A program made the position numbers and the translations under genes. From positions 2,232,001 through 2,296,000 of the forward strand of contig CAVSKO010000002.1 in the NCBI GenBank assembly GCA_963728545.1: DNA of 64,000 bases. Reading direction: 5' to 3'. Every line of letters starts with the position of its first letter. Position 1 is the stretch's first letter. The notes beneath the pieces were generated by a model. The model ran no database searches and was not told where the DNA came from. It was given only the letters and a program-made list of their open reading frames with translations. Below are positions 43,553-52,184 of the stretch, in pieces. This DNA is from DASUNP01 sp963728545. GTDB lineage: Bacteria; Acidobacteriota; Blastocatellia; UBA7656.

Positions 43553-44392
43553 TTGAAAGCAAAATATAACTTTGCCCTCTTTGTCTGTCTGCTGGCCACA
43601 GGGTTGGCGGCGGGCGGATGTGGGGTCATTAACGAGTTGCGCGCCAAGGACACGCTGAACCAGGGCGTGCAGGAATACAACGATGGCAAGTACGAGGCGG
43701 CGCAGGAGAAGTTTGCCCACGCGCTTGAGCTTAGCCCCGATATGGTCAACGCGAGGCTGTTCCACGCGCACACCATTAAGGCGCAATTCGATCAGAATGC
43801 GTCCGAGGACCTGGGCCTTCAAGCCTTAAAAGAGTATGAGAATATAATCACCTCAAACCCCGGCAAAGAGAAGGTCATCGATCAAGCCCTGGGGTTTGAG
43901 ATCAAGATATACGAGACGCTGGCGCGAAACGCCGGCGCCAAGGCCGACAAGGACAAGCAACTGCAATACGTTGAAGACCAGCGCATGGCTATGATCAAAC
44001 GGGCCGAGAACTCGTCCGACAATGACGTGAAGGCTGGTACGTACCACGCGCTCGCGGCCAGCTACTGGGACGAGAGCTACTACGGCAACAGTCAGCAGTA
44101 CACTACCTATAATCGCCCGATCCCGCCCGAGGTCATCGCGAAGATGAAGCCGCTGGTCGAAAAGGGGCTGATGCACATAGAAGAGTCGCTCAAGCTAAAT
44201 TCGGACCCGCCCGACGCCTGGGTCTTCAAGCGCCTGCTGCTGTACGAAAAGCTCAAGACCGAGACCAACCCTGAGAATAAGAAGGTTCTCGAGGCCCGCA
44301 TCAAGGAGACGGGAGAGACATACGAGAAGAAGCGCAAGGAGCAACAAGATAAGCAAGCTTCCGAAGGTGGCACGCAAGCTGCCACGCAGTGA
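43553..44392 (+). CDS. putative lipoprotein with TPR-like helices
   Basis: 279 residues starting from a TTG behind GGAGGAG, which puts the lipoprotein-like signal (YNFALFVCLLATGLAAGGC) at the N-terminus; the residues before the Cys (AGG) are not ideal for a lipobox. LNQGVQEYNDGKYEAAQEKF and LELSPDMVNARLF form a TPR hairpin. The C-terminal part is charged helix (EKKRKEQQDKQASEG). The family is unrecognised; its place after exbD suggests a role with the TonB system. Ends 30 bases before a terminator. Confidence 0.78.
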   Translation: MKAKYNFALFVCLLATGLAAGGCGVINELRAKDTLNQGVQEYNDGKYEAAQEKFAHALELSPDMVNARLFHAHTIKAQFDQNASEDLGLQALKEYENIITSNPGKEKVIDQALGFEIKIYETLARNAGAKADKDKQLQYVEDQRMAMIKRAENSSDNDVKAGTYHALAASYWDESYYGNSQQYTTYNRPIPPEVIAKMKPLVEKGLMHIEESLKLNSDPPDAWVFKRLLLYEKLKTETNPENKKVLEARIKETGETYEKKRKEQQDKQASEGGTQAATQ

Positions 44393-44422
44393 AGACGGCT
44401 TCCCTCCTGTGCTAGAATTCAT

Positions 44423-44455
44423 GGTGACGCCCTTTTAGGGGTCGTCACCTTTTTT
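44423..44455 (+). terminator. Rho-independent terminator just before relA
   Basis: Stem GGTGACG-CCC with GGG-TCGTCACC around TTTTA, followed by TTTTTT. It ends the TonB cluster. The last T lies only 6 bases before the relA ATG at 44462. Confidence 0.88.
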
Positions 44456-44461
44456 ATTTAA

Positions 44462-46645
44462 ATGATCCGCTTCGAAACAATAGTAGATAAGGTAAAGCAA
44501 TACCACCCCCGCGCCGACGAAGATTTGCTGCGCCGCGCATACCTCTTCTCTGCGCGCGAGCACCGGGGCCAGATACGCAAATCCGGCGAGCCTTACCTGG
44601 TTCACCCGCTTGAAGTCGCAAACATCCTGGCCGAGCTGAAGCTCGACCCCGTTTGCGTGGCTACGGGGCTGCTGCACGACATTGTCGAAGACACGGGGAC
44701 TTCGGTCGAAGCCATCGAAGAATATTTCGGACCGGAGATCGCCCACCTCGTAGACGGGCTTACGAAGATTTCAGAGCTTGACCACGCGCCTTATGAAGAG
44801 CGGCAGGCGCTCAACATGCGCAAGATGCTCCTGGCGATCATCAATGATGTCCGCGTGGTGCTGGTAAAGCTCGCCGACCGGCTGCACAACATGCGCACGC
44901 TTGAGTACCTGCCGGGAGAGAAACGCCGCCGCATCGCTCAAGAGACGCTCGACGTGTACGGACCGATCGCGCACAGGCTCGGCATAAGCCGCGTGCGCGG
45001 AGAGCTCGAAGACCTCGCCTTCAAGTACCTGGAGCCCGAAGAGTACAACAAGATAAAAGAGCTGGTGGAGCACCGCCGCAAGCGGTTGGAGACTTTCAAC
45101 GTAGAGTTGCAGCAGCGCGTCTCGCAGATGATGGCCGAAGCGGGCATAAATGTAGTCATTCTCGAAGGGCGATTGAAGCGGCTATTTTCGATCTATCAGA
45201 AGCTCAAGCGACAGCGCATCTCTATAGACCAGGTTTATGATCTGGTCGCCGTGCGCATCATCACCGACTCGGTGAAAGACTGCTATGCCGCGCTCGGCGT
45301 GATACATACGGCGTGGACGCCTATACCGGGCCGCTTCAAGGACTGGATAGCGCTCCCGCGTGAAAACCTTTACCAGTCGCTGCACACGTCGGTGCTGGGC
45401 GAGGGGGGCCAGCCTTTTGAAGTGCAGATCAGGACCGAAGAGATGCACCTGATCGCCGAGCAGGGCATCGCCGCTCACTGGAAGTACAAAGAGGGGCGTC
45501 GCGGCACTCACACCGACGAAGACGAAAAATTCAAATGGCTCAAGCGCCTGGTCGAGGGGCAGCAGGAGGTCAGGGATTCGCGAGAATTTTTGGATTCGCT
45601 CAAGCTCGATCTTTATCCGAAAGAGGTCTATTGCTTTACGCCGAAGGGGAAAGTGATAGAGCTGCCGCGCGGGGCTACGCCGATAGATTTTGCTTTTACC
45701 ATACACACGCAGGTCGGGTTGACCTGCACGGGCGCAAAGGCCAACGGGCGGATAGTGCCGCTTCGTTACCAGCTGCGAAACGGCGACGTTGTCGAGATAA
45801 TGACCTCGCCCAACGCTCGCCCGTCGCGCGACTGGATGAATTTTGTAAAGACCGCGCGCGCGCGTTCAAAGATTCGGCATTACCTGGCCGAAAACGAGCG
45901 CGCAACGGCCATTGAGCTTGGCAAGAAACTTTTTGAAAAAGAGGCCGACCGTTTTCGCCTGAACGCGAAAAAGCTCACGTCCAACGGTGACATGGACCGC
46001 ATCTCGCCCGAATACGGCTGCGCGCGGGCGGAGGACCTGTTGGCCGCCATAGGCTACGGAAAGGTACTCCCGCGCAACGTGATTGCGAAGCTGTTGCCGC
46101 CCGAGCGCGCTGCCGAAATCGAGCAAGAGCCTAAGGCTACGCTCAAGCAGGTGGTCAAGCGGGCGCTTGGGATAACCGACCGCATAGTGGTCAAGGGCGT
46201 AGACGACATCATGGTTTACCGTGCGCGGTGCTGCAACCCGATTCGCGGTGAAGAGATACTGGGCTACATTACACGCGGCAAAGGCGTGGCCGTGCATTCG
46301 ATGAGATGCCCGAACGCGCCCAGCCTGCTTGTCAACCCGGAGCGCGTCATAGAGGTCGAATGGATGAAGGCGGACAGCGAAAACCCCGCGGCTTATCCGA
46401 TCACGATAAAACTTTTGACCGAAGACCGCCCCGGAATGGTTGCCGACGTGACTCAGGCCATAGCGGGCGTGGGAACAAACATCCGTGATATACGCGCTTC
46501 GCTTGACGATCAGGGGCGCGGCCAGCTTGTCCTTACCGCAGAGATATTCGATCTCAAACACCTGGAAAAGATCACCGCCGCGCTCAAATCCGTAAAAGGC
46601 GTGATCGATGTCGAGCGCATAAGCGGCGAGCCTGTCGAGGTATGA
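44462..46645 (+). CDS. relA: bifunctional (p)ppGpp synthetase/hydrolase, RelA/SpoT
   Basis: 727 residues, the long Rel type. Hydrolase HD domain at about 45-150 with VHPLEVANIL (His48) and LLHDIVEDT (His72-Asp73, Glu76-Asp77); synthetase domain at about 235-350 with GRFKDWIALPRENLYQSLHT; TGS domain at about 390-450 (VYCFTPKGKVIELPRGATPI); ACT domain at about 655-727 (ITIKLLTEDRPGMVADVTQA). As the HD residues are kept, both making and breaking of the alarmone are likely. Starts right behind a terminator without a separate ribosome binding site. Confidence 0.95.
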   Translation: MIRFETIVDKVKQYHPRADEDLLRRAYLFSAREHRGQIRKSGEPYLVHPLEVANILAELKLDPVCVATGLLHDIVEDTGTSVEAIEEYFGPEIAHLVDGLTKISELDHAPYEERQALNMRKMLLAIINDVRVVLVKLADRLHNMRTLEYLPGEKRRRIAQETLDVYGPIAHRLGISRVRGELEDLAFKYLEPEEYNKIKELVEHRRKRLETFNVELQQRVSQMMAEAGINVVILEGRLKRLFSIYQKLKRQRISIDQVYDLVAVRIITDSVKDCYAALGVIHTAWTPIPGRFKDWIALPRENLYQSLHTSVLGEGGQPFEVQIRTEEMHLIAEQGIAAHWKYKEGRRGTHTDEDEKFKWLKRLVEGQQEVRDSREFLDSLKLDLYPKEVYCFTPKGKVIELPRGATPIDFAFTIHTQVGLTCTGAKANGRIVPLRYQLRNGDVVEIMTSPNARPSRDWMNFVKTARARSKIRHYLAENERATAIELGKKLFEKEADRFRLNAKKLTSNGDMDRISPEYGCARAEDLLAAIGYGKVLPRNVIAKLLPPERAAEIEQEPKATLKQVVKRALGITDRIVVKGVDDIMVYRARCCNPIRGEEILGYITRGKGVAVHSMRCPNAPSLLVNPERVIEVEWMKADSENPAAYPITIKLLTEDRPGMVADVTQAIAGVGTNIRDIRASLDDQGRGQLVLTAEIFDLKHLEKITAALKSVKGVIDVERISGEPVEV

Positions 46646-46649
46646 CCTG

Positions 46650-46731
46650 ATTGCGGATTTCGGAGTGCGGAATTAAAACAGACTCTTTCAATCCGCATTC
46701 CGAAATCCACGATCCGCAATTGCGTTGGTGG
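46650..46731. repeat. heptamer-type inverted repeat downstream of relA
   Basis: Left arm ATTGCGGATTTCGGAGTGCG and right arm ending CCACGATCCGCAAT pair as inverted repeats; the right arm has exactly seven extra bases (ATCCACG) relative to the left. Lies directly after the relA stop. Confidence 0.7.
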
Positions 46732-46807
46732 ACAACTGCACTCGGAATCTGAGATAATTTGCAATTTCAGTGAGGTGTTTGATTCTTAACTGTGGGGTCA
46801 GGCAAAG

Positions 46808-47185
46808 ATGAAAGACCGTGTCCAAACCGACCGCGCGCCTCAAGCCATAGGTCCGTACTCGCAAGCTGTGAAAGCAAACGGCCTGGTCTTCGCTTCGGGG
46901 CAGATACCGATTGACCCGGCCACCGGACAGGTCATAGAGGGCAGCATCGCCGAGCAGACCGAGCGCGTGCTCAATAATATAAAAGCGGTGCTTGAGGCTG
47001 CCGGCAGTTCGCTTGAGCGGGTGGTAAAGACAACGGTTTTTCTAGCTGATCTGAAAGATTTTGGTGAGATGAACGAGGCGTACGGGCGCTTTTTTGCCGA
47101 AGTGCCGCCCGCCAGATCAACCGTCGAAGTCTCTCGCCTGCCTCGCGATGCGCGCGTAGAAATAGACGCCATCGCGCTCGTCTGA
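46808..47185 (+). CDS. ridA: RidA/YjgF-family enamine/imine deaminase
   Basis: 125 residues, one RidA domain. Marks: RAPQAIGPYSQAVKANGLVF, ASGQIPIDPATGQVI, TVFLADLKDFGEMNEAYGRF and PPARSTVEVSRLPRDARVEI (the Arg that binds the carboxylate). It removes reactive enamine or imine intermediates formed by PLP enzymes, helping growth. Stands alone between two palindromic repeats. Confidence 0.94.
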   Translation: MKDRVQTDRAPQAIGPYSQAVKANGLVFASGQIPIDPATGQVIEGSIAEQTERVLNNIKAVLEAAGSSLERVVKTTVFLADLKDFGEMNEAYGRFFAEVPPARSTVEVSRLPRDARVEIDAIALV

Positions 47186-47303
47186 TTTTGGATTTTAGAT
47201 TGCCGATTTTGGATTCAAGTAACAGAGCTTCTGTCCGCTAATCCAAAATCGCAAATCGCGGCGCGCGCAAGCGCATCATCCGCCACGAAAATCCAAAATC
47301 GGA
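47183..47303. repeat. intergenic palindromic repeat element between ridA and rpmB
   Basis: Left part GATTTTGGATTTTAGATTGC, right part containing AATCCAAAATCGCAAATCGC and ending ACGAAAATCCAAAATCGG. Its 31-base right section matches the element at 6865-6895 save one base. Overlaps the last bases of ridA and the rpmB stop. Confidence 0.7.
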
Positions 47304-47495
47304 TCAGGCGGCTTTGACGACTTTACCGGCTTTCAGGCAGCGAGTGCAGACGCGGATTCTTTGAGCGCGACCCCCGACCACGGCGCGGATGGCCTGGAGA
47401 TTGGGGTCAAAGCGGCGGTTGGTGCGGTTATTGGCGTGGCTGACTTTATGGCCGAATTGAGGCCCTTTGCCACATACCTCACAGCGTTTAGACAT
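47304..47495 (-). CDS. rpmB: 50S ribosomal protein L28
   Basis: 63 residues, normal for L28 of the short type. MSKRCEVCGKGPQFGHKVSH, NNRTNRRFDPNLQ and RIRVCTRCLKAGKV show the CxxC pairs of the zinc-binding (C+) form. An assembly protein of the large ribosomal subunit. On the minus strand, divergent from the SurA-like gene, with about 100 bases between the two starts. Confidence 0.96.
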   Translation of the reverse strand: MSKRCEVCGKGPQFGHKVSHANNRTNRRFDPNLQAIRAVVGGRAQRIRVCTRCLKAGKVVKAA

Positions 47496-47596
47496 TGTTA
47501 CATACCTCCGATGAGAATTTTGTCATGAGAGCAAAACGAAAGTTTAACATAGGCGGGCGACAGACCGTCAAACCCATTTTGCGAAGGAGCAAAGAC

Positions 47597-48799
47597 GTGT
47601 TTCGTGTTTCCAGTAAGCTTTACATTGTGATGATTGTTCTAGCCTCTATGCTGATCGCAGCCTGCGGTGAAGACAATAAGAATACGGACGGCGAAGTGCT
47701 GGCAAAAGTCGGATCCAGCCAGATCACGCTCAAGCAAGTCGACAGCGTCATCAAGCAACAGATCGGCACCAGCGGCGGCCCGGCTTTTACTTCAACCGAG
47801 CTTGCGGCGGCGCGCTTGAGCGTCCTCGACAACCTCATTCAGGAAGAGGCCCTATATCAACTGGCTCAGAAAGGCGAGAATCTTGTCCCCGATGACAACA
47901 AGATATCGCAAGAGATCCAGAAGACCAAACAGGACGCCGCTCTTACGGAAGAGAAGTATCAGGAGCAACTCAAAGAGGCGGGGCTCACCGAAGCGGATGT
48001 CAAAGAGAGAATTAAGAAACAACTCGCCATCAACGCGCTCAGGGACAGGGAGAAGGCGCGCATCACGGCACCCACGGACGCCGAGATAGAGAAATATTTT
48101 AACGACAACAAAGACCAATTCGTCGCCGCGCGCGGAGTCGATCTCTCTATCATCGTGGCCGACCCTGCCAACAACGGTGCGGTCGATGACGCGATAGGCG
48201 AAGCTCAAGCCGAGCAAAAGATCAAGGCCGTTTATGACCAGCTCAAGACCGGGGCCGACTTCGCTACGATAGCGGCGCAAAGGTCGGAGCACCAGTCGGC
48301 GATGCGGCAGGGCGCTCTCGGGTTTGCAACCGAAGAGCAACTGAAGCAGTTGTTGCCGACCCGCCCCGAAGCGCCTCAACGCTTGATGACGATGAGCGCG
48401 GGCCAATACACCGAACCGATCAAAGAAGTGGGCGGTTGGGTCATACTCAAAGTAAACGGCAAGAGAGATCAGGCTCAGACCCTCACCCTGCAAGACCCGA
48501 CTGTTCGCAAGACCATACTCGACGGCATCACGCAGCAGCGGCAGGCCGTTCTGCTCAACGCGCTGCTCCAGAAGGCCATGTCCGAAGCAAGCACAAAGAA
48601 CTACCTGGCCGAGCGAATAGTTGATAATCCGAAGACCATTGTAGAGATTCAACCTTCGGTCCTATTGAAACAGGGCAGCGGGGCCAGTCAGCAGCAGCAA
48701 CCGCAGCCGCAGCCGCGCTTTGAAAACGAGAACCGCCCGGCACAGCCTGCGGCCGGCAATACCAACAGCGCGGCTTCGACAAACGCAAACCGCAAGTAA
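47597..48799 (+). CDS. SurA-like periplasmic chaperone/PPIase lipoprotein
   Basis: 400 residues from a GTG at 47597 that follows AAGGAG by 7 bases; longer in-frame starts put residues ahead of the signal peptide. Lipoprotein signal YIVMIVLASMLIAAC, then a SurA-N-type helical region (about 30-170) with LARVG-like VLAKVGSSQITLKQ and ITAPTDAEIEKYF, then a parvulin-like region about 185-310 (DFATIAAQRSEHQSAMRQGA and GWVILKVNGK). The C-terminus is Gln/Pro/Asn-rich. Likely helps fold outer membrane or secreted proteins. Confidence 0.85.
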   Translation: MFRVSSKLYIVMIVLASMLIAACGEDNKNTDGEVLAKVGSSQITLKQVDSVIKQQIGTSGGPAFTSTELAAARLSVLDNLIQEEALYQLAQKGENLVPDDNKISQEIQKTKQDAALTEEKYQEQLKEAGLTEADVKERIKKQLAINALRDREKARITAPTDAEIEKYFNDNKDQFVAARGVDLSIIVADPANNGAVDDAIGEAQAEQKIKAVYDQLKTGADFATIAAQRSEHQSAMRQGALGFATEEQLKQLLPTRPEAPQRLMTMSAGQYTEPIKEVGGWVILKVNGKRDQAQTLTLQDPTVRKTILDGITQQRQAVLLNALLQKAMSEASTKNYLAERIVDNPKTIVEIQPSVLLKQGSGASQQQQPQPQPRFENENRPAQPAAGNTNSAASTNANRK

Positions 48800-48817
48800 C
48801 AGGGATCAGGGATCGGT

Positions 48818-48850
48818 CTGAGATCTCAAATTTGAAATTTGAGATCTCAG
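48818..48850. repeat. perfect 33-base palindrome
   Basis: Arms CTGAGATCTCAAATTT and AAATTTGAGATCTCAG meet at one central G (48834). It lies between the chaperone gene and the ABC-F gene and belongs by composition to the AAATTTGA type of intergenic repeats. Confidence 0.8.
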
Positions 48851-48879
48851 ATTGCCCCGGCCCCTGACCTCTGCTTCTC

Positions 48880-50766
48880 ATGCTTTTCCGGCTCGAAGAG
48901 GTACACAAGTCATACGGCGCGCAGGAGGTGCTGCGCGGCGTCACGTTCCAGGTGAATCCGGGCGAGCGCGTGGGGCTTGTGGGTCGCAACGGCGTCGGCA
49001 AAACCACCATATTCCGCCTCATAACCAGTGTAGAAGAAGCCGACCGCGGGCAGGTCGTGTTGCTTAGAGGGCTTCGCTTAGGCGTGCTCGAACAGCAGCC
49101 ACAGTTCGACGGTGCGCGTAGCGTGCGCGAAGAGGCGCTTTCAGTATTTACTGAACTGCGTGAAATGGAATCGGAGATGACTCGCCTCGAACACCTGATG
49201 TCTGAGGCTGACGGCGCAGTCTTAGACGAGGCGATGCATGATTACAGCGACCTTCGCCACAAGTACGAAATGACGGGCGGCTTCACTTATCCTGCGCGGG
49301 CCGAAGCTGTACTTGTGGGGCTTGGTTTTAGAAATGACGATTTGATAAAACATGCGGACCAGTTGAGCGGCGGGCAGAAAGCGAGGCTCGCGCTCGCAAA
49401 GCTGCTGCTGGCAGAACCCGACCTGTTGTTGCTCGACGAGCCTACTAATCATCTGGACGTAACCGCCGTAGAGTGGCTCGAAGATTTCCTCTCTGAATAC
49501 AAATCGGCGTTTGTTATCGTCTCTCACGACCGGTTCCTGCTCGACCGTACTGCGACAAAGATCGTTGAGATCGATGCGGGACGGGCCGCAACCTACGCGG
49601 GGAATTACACGGCATACGTGCGGCAGCGCGAAGAGCGCATCCTCGCGCAATCGCGAGCTTACGAGCAGCAGCAGGAGATGATCGCCCGCACCGAAGATTT
49701 TATCCGCCGAAATATTGCGGGACAAAAAACTAAACAGGCCAAGTCTCGCCGCAACAAGCTTGAACGGCTTGAGCGCGTCGAGCGCGTGAGCCAGGATCAC
49801 GTAGGCGATTTTCGAATCCAAACGGTCGCTCGCGCAGGCGACAACGTGCTGGCGGTGTCAGACCTTGCAATAGGGTATGGCTCCAATCAGATCGCGTCAG
49901 GTATTTCACTTCTTCTGAGGCGCGGCGAGCGGCTCGGGATAATAGGCCCGAACGGATCGGGGAAAACGACTTTTCTAAAAACGATACTCGGAGAGCTTGA
50001 GCCGATGGCGGGCGGGCTGACCTGGGGCGCGAACGTCGATCCGATCTATTACGATCAGGACATATCCAACCTCGATCCCGGTTCAACAGTGATAGAAGAG
50101 ATGGCCGTAGCCGCGCCGCGCGCCATGGAAGGCGAATTGCGCGGCTACCTCGCAAAGTTTCTTTTCACGGGCGACGATATCTACAAACTCGTGGCGGCTT
50201 TGTCGGGGGGCGAGCGGGGCCGCCTGGCGCTTGCGAAACTGATTTACAGTCGCGCGAACGTTCTGGTGCTGGACGAGCCTACGAACCATCTCGACATCCC
50301 TTCGCGCGAGGCGCTCGAACGCGCGCTCGCGGAATACACGGGAACGATAATCACCATATCTCACGACCGATATTTTCTTGATAAGATAGCGACCGAGATT
50401 CTCCATTTCGAAGGCGGCGCCTCCACTTATCACCTGGGCACTTACTCCGATTATTATGCGATGCGCCATCGCAAAGAAATTGTAGAAGAGAACACCGCTC
50501 CCAAGCCGCGCCCGCGCACAGTCAAGGCTCGAACTCCGTCCGCACCGAAGCAACGCCGGAGAACAGTCGAACAGATAGAGACGGAGATAAGCCAGCTTGA
50601 AAGCGATCTTAGCGAGCTTTCAGAAAAGCTCGCTAACCCCGCCGCTCATTGGACCGCCGAAGAGTATGGCGAAATAAGCGACTGCCAGGCGGCGTTGACC
50701 TCTGAGCTTGAAAAGCTTTACGCGGAATGGGAGATCGCCGCCGCCCCCGCAGCGAATGATCGGTAG
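48880..50766 (+). CDS. ABC-F ATPase (Uup/EttA-type)
   Basis: 628 residues, two ABC domains with no membrane part. First: LVGRNGVGKTTIFRLI (Walker A), DQLSGGQKARLALAKLLL, LLLLDEPTNHLDVTAVEWLE. Linker with IAGQKTKQAKSRRNKLERLE (P-site tRNA interaction motif). Second: IIGPNGSGKTTFLKTI, LSGGERGRLALAKLIYSRAN, VLVLDEPTNHLDIPS. A C-terminal coiled coil (about 560-625) makes it Uup/ABCF3-like. Such proteins act on the ribosomal E site to relieve stalling; some give antibiotic resistance. Which type cannot be said. Confidence 0.93.
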   Translation: MLFRLEEVHKSYGAQEVLRGVTFQVNPGERVGLVGRNGVGKTTIFRLITSVEEADRGQVVLLRGLRLGVLEQQPQFDGARSVREEALSVFTELREMESEMTRLEHLMSEADGAVLDEAMHDYSDLRHKYEMTGGFTYPARAEAVLVGLGFRNDDLIKHADQLSGGQKARLALAKLLLAEPDLLLLDEPTNHLDVTAVEWLEDFLSEYKSAFVIVSHDRFLLDRTATKIVEIDAGRAATYAGNYTAYVRQREERILAQSRAYEQQQEMIARTEDFIRRNIAGQKTKQAKSRRNKLERLERVERVSQDHVGDFRIQTVARAGDNVLAVSDLAIGYGSNQIASGISLLLRRGERLGIIGPNGSGKTTFLKTILGELEPMAGGLTWGANVDPIYYDQDISNLDPGSTVIEEMAVAAPRAMEGELRGYLAKFLFTGDDIYKLVAALSGGERGRLALAKLIYSRANVLVLDEPTNHLDIPSREALERALAEYTGTIITISHDRYFLDKIATEILHFEGGASTYHLGTYSDYYAMRHRKEIVEENTAPKPRPRTVKARTPSAPKQRRRTVEQIETEISQLESDLSELSEKLANPAAHWTAEEYGEISDCQAALTSELEKLYAEWEIAAAPAANDR

Positions 50767-50796
50767 AATCCCTCACCCGTTAGCTTCACATGTCAA

Positions 50797-50844
50797 TTAG
50801 GGCGGCTCTCCTTCTTGCTCGCGCTTGAAGAAAAGCCGCCCTAA
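50797..50844. terminator. possible bidirectional terminator between convergent genes
   Basis: Perfect 11-bp arms TTAGGGCGGCT (50797-50807) and AGCCGCCCTAA (50834-50844) with a long 26-base loop and no T-run. Its location between the convergent ABC-F and secreted-protein genes supports a termination role. Confidence 0.45.
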
Positions 50845-50878
50845 GCATGCTTGCGGATCGGACTTGATTGATCCTCGG

Positions 50879-51448
50879 TCAATTGTTAGTGTACGACGCT
50901 GAACAACCATCAGGCCATGGCTCCTTCTCGTCGAGCAGGATGGTGTACCAACCCAAAACTATTGTCGTGTAGGGCGGAATGCCGAGTTCGCCACCGACCT
51001 TATACGTCTTGGGCGGGTAACCATTCACCGAATACTTGATGAACGTACCGGAAGGTACAAAGGCCGCGTCGGTGGTGATAGACACTTCTGCTTTGTGTTC
51101 AAACTTCGTCGTTCCGAATATTTTCCTCGTTGTCACCGAAGCCTTCGATGTCGAGCACTGAAGATTGACGGTCTGCGACGAAGGGTTTCCCGTGTGCTTG
51201 ATGAGCGGCACGGCTTTTCGCGCGGGGACGTATATCTCCCCTACTTTGATCAGGTTTCTGAAAATATCGGCCTGAAAGACATTGTGATTGGCCGTATCAA
51301 GCTGGGCCTGAGCAGGAATAACCAGGGCGAGTGCGAATAGCACCGTTACAAGTGAGCATATCGCTCTTCGCTTCTTATTGCTTCTCTCCTTCGTGCATTC
51401 CTGTCCATGCATATCCTTCATTCCTGTTGCGTTCTCTGTTTTCATCAT
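50879..51448 (-). CDS. secreted protein of unknown function
   Basis: 189 residues. A long charged leader (MMKTENATGMKDMHGQECTK) precedes the hydrophobic signal segment AICSLVTVLFALALVIPAQA. The mature part is beta-rich (IKVGEIYVPARKAVPLIKHT, EVSITTDAAFVPSGTFIKYS, TTIVLGWYTILLDE) with two cysteines. Not recognised. A ribosome binding site GAAGGAGAAAG is just before the first ATG. Divergent from the ECF sigma factor gene, 172 bases apart, so it may be regulated with it. Confidence 0.75.
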   Translation of the reverse strand: MMKTENATGMKDMHGQECTKERSNKKRRAICSLVTVLFALALVIPAQAQLDTANHNVFQADIFRNLIKVGEIYVPARKAVPLIKHTGNPSSQTVNLQCSTSKASVTTRKIFGTTKFEHKAEVSITTDAAFVPSGTFIKYSVNGYPPKTYKVGGELGIPPYTTIVLGWYTILLDEKEPWPDGCSASYTNN

Positions 51449-51590
51449 CTTTCTCCTTCAATCTTTTTTAGATGGCAGCTTGTTTCTGCCTTCACCTACT
51501 TAATGCGAGAACTCTGTGAGATTTCCCTCACGAAATCTACCAATTCTTATTGCGGCCAATCTGCCGAACTAAAAACCGCTCGAAAGATGT

Positions 51591-51596
51591 TATAAT
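51591..51596 (+). promoter_or_regulatory. -10 element TATAAT before the ECF sigma gene
   Basis: Exact TATAAT 24 bases ahead of the ATG. No convincing -35 hexamer at 16-18 bases, so it may be an extended or activated promoter. A ribosome site CCGGAG lies between it and the start. Confidence 0.5.
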
Positions 51597-51620
51597 CGGC
51601 CTCACCCGGAGATAATCACG

Positions 51621-52184
51621 ATGTCCTCTGCAAATGATGTGACCCAACTACTAATTGATTGGAACAAGGGTGATAAGGCGGCGCTCGATAAGCTGACTCC
51701 GTTCGTCTACGACGAACTGCACCGGCTGGCCCGCCACTACATGCGACGCGAGCGCGCGGGCCATACGCTGCAAACCTCTGCCTTAATCAATGAGGCGTAC
51801 CTTCGCCTCGTAGATCAGAGCATAGCCTGGCAAAACCGCGCTCACTTCTTCGGCATCGCCGCCCGCTTGATGAGGCAGATCCTTGTAGACCACGCCCGCG
51901 CTCATAACTACGCCAAGCGCGGGGGCGGCCATGCGCAGAAAGTCTCGCTTGATGAAGCGGCCAACCTGGCTCAAGGGCGCGCTGCGGAACTCATCGCGCT
52001 CGAAGATGCGCTACAGAGCCTTGCGGCTATTGACCCGCAACAGGTTCAGATCGTGGAGCTGCGTTTTTTCGGCGGGCTGACAATCGAAGAGGCGGCTGAA
52101 GTGCTCGGCATATCCCACGCCACAGTCGAACGCGAATGGAGCGTAGCCCGCGCCTGGCTGCGACGACAGATGATCAATGACTAA
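51621..52184 (+). CDS. ECF-family RNA polymerase sigma factor (acidobacterial/planctomycete type)
   Basis: 187 residues. Region 2: ELHRLARHYMRRERAGHTLQ and TSALINEAYLRLVDQSI; region 4: LAAIDPQQVQIVELRFFGGL, TIEEAAEVLGISHATVEREW and SVARAWLRRQM. This is the TIGR02999-like ECF group often found beside Ser/Thr kinases. The gene overlaps the kinase start by 8 bases (translational coupling), so the kinase likely controls its activity. The promoter recognised is not evident. Confidence 0.9.
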   Translation: MSSANDVTQLLIDWNKGDKAALDKLTPFVYDELHRLARHYMRRERAGHTLQTSALINEAYLRLVDQSIAWQNRAHFFGIAARLMRQILVDHARAHNYAKRGGGHAQKVSLDEAANLAQGRAAELIALEDALQSLAAIDPQQVQIVELRFFGGLTIEEAAEVLGISHATVEREWSVARAWLRRQMIND

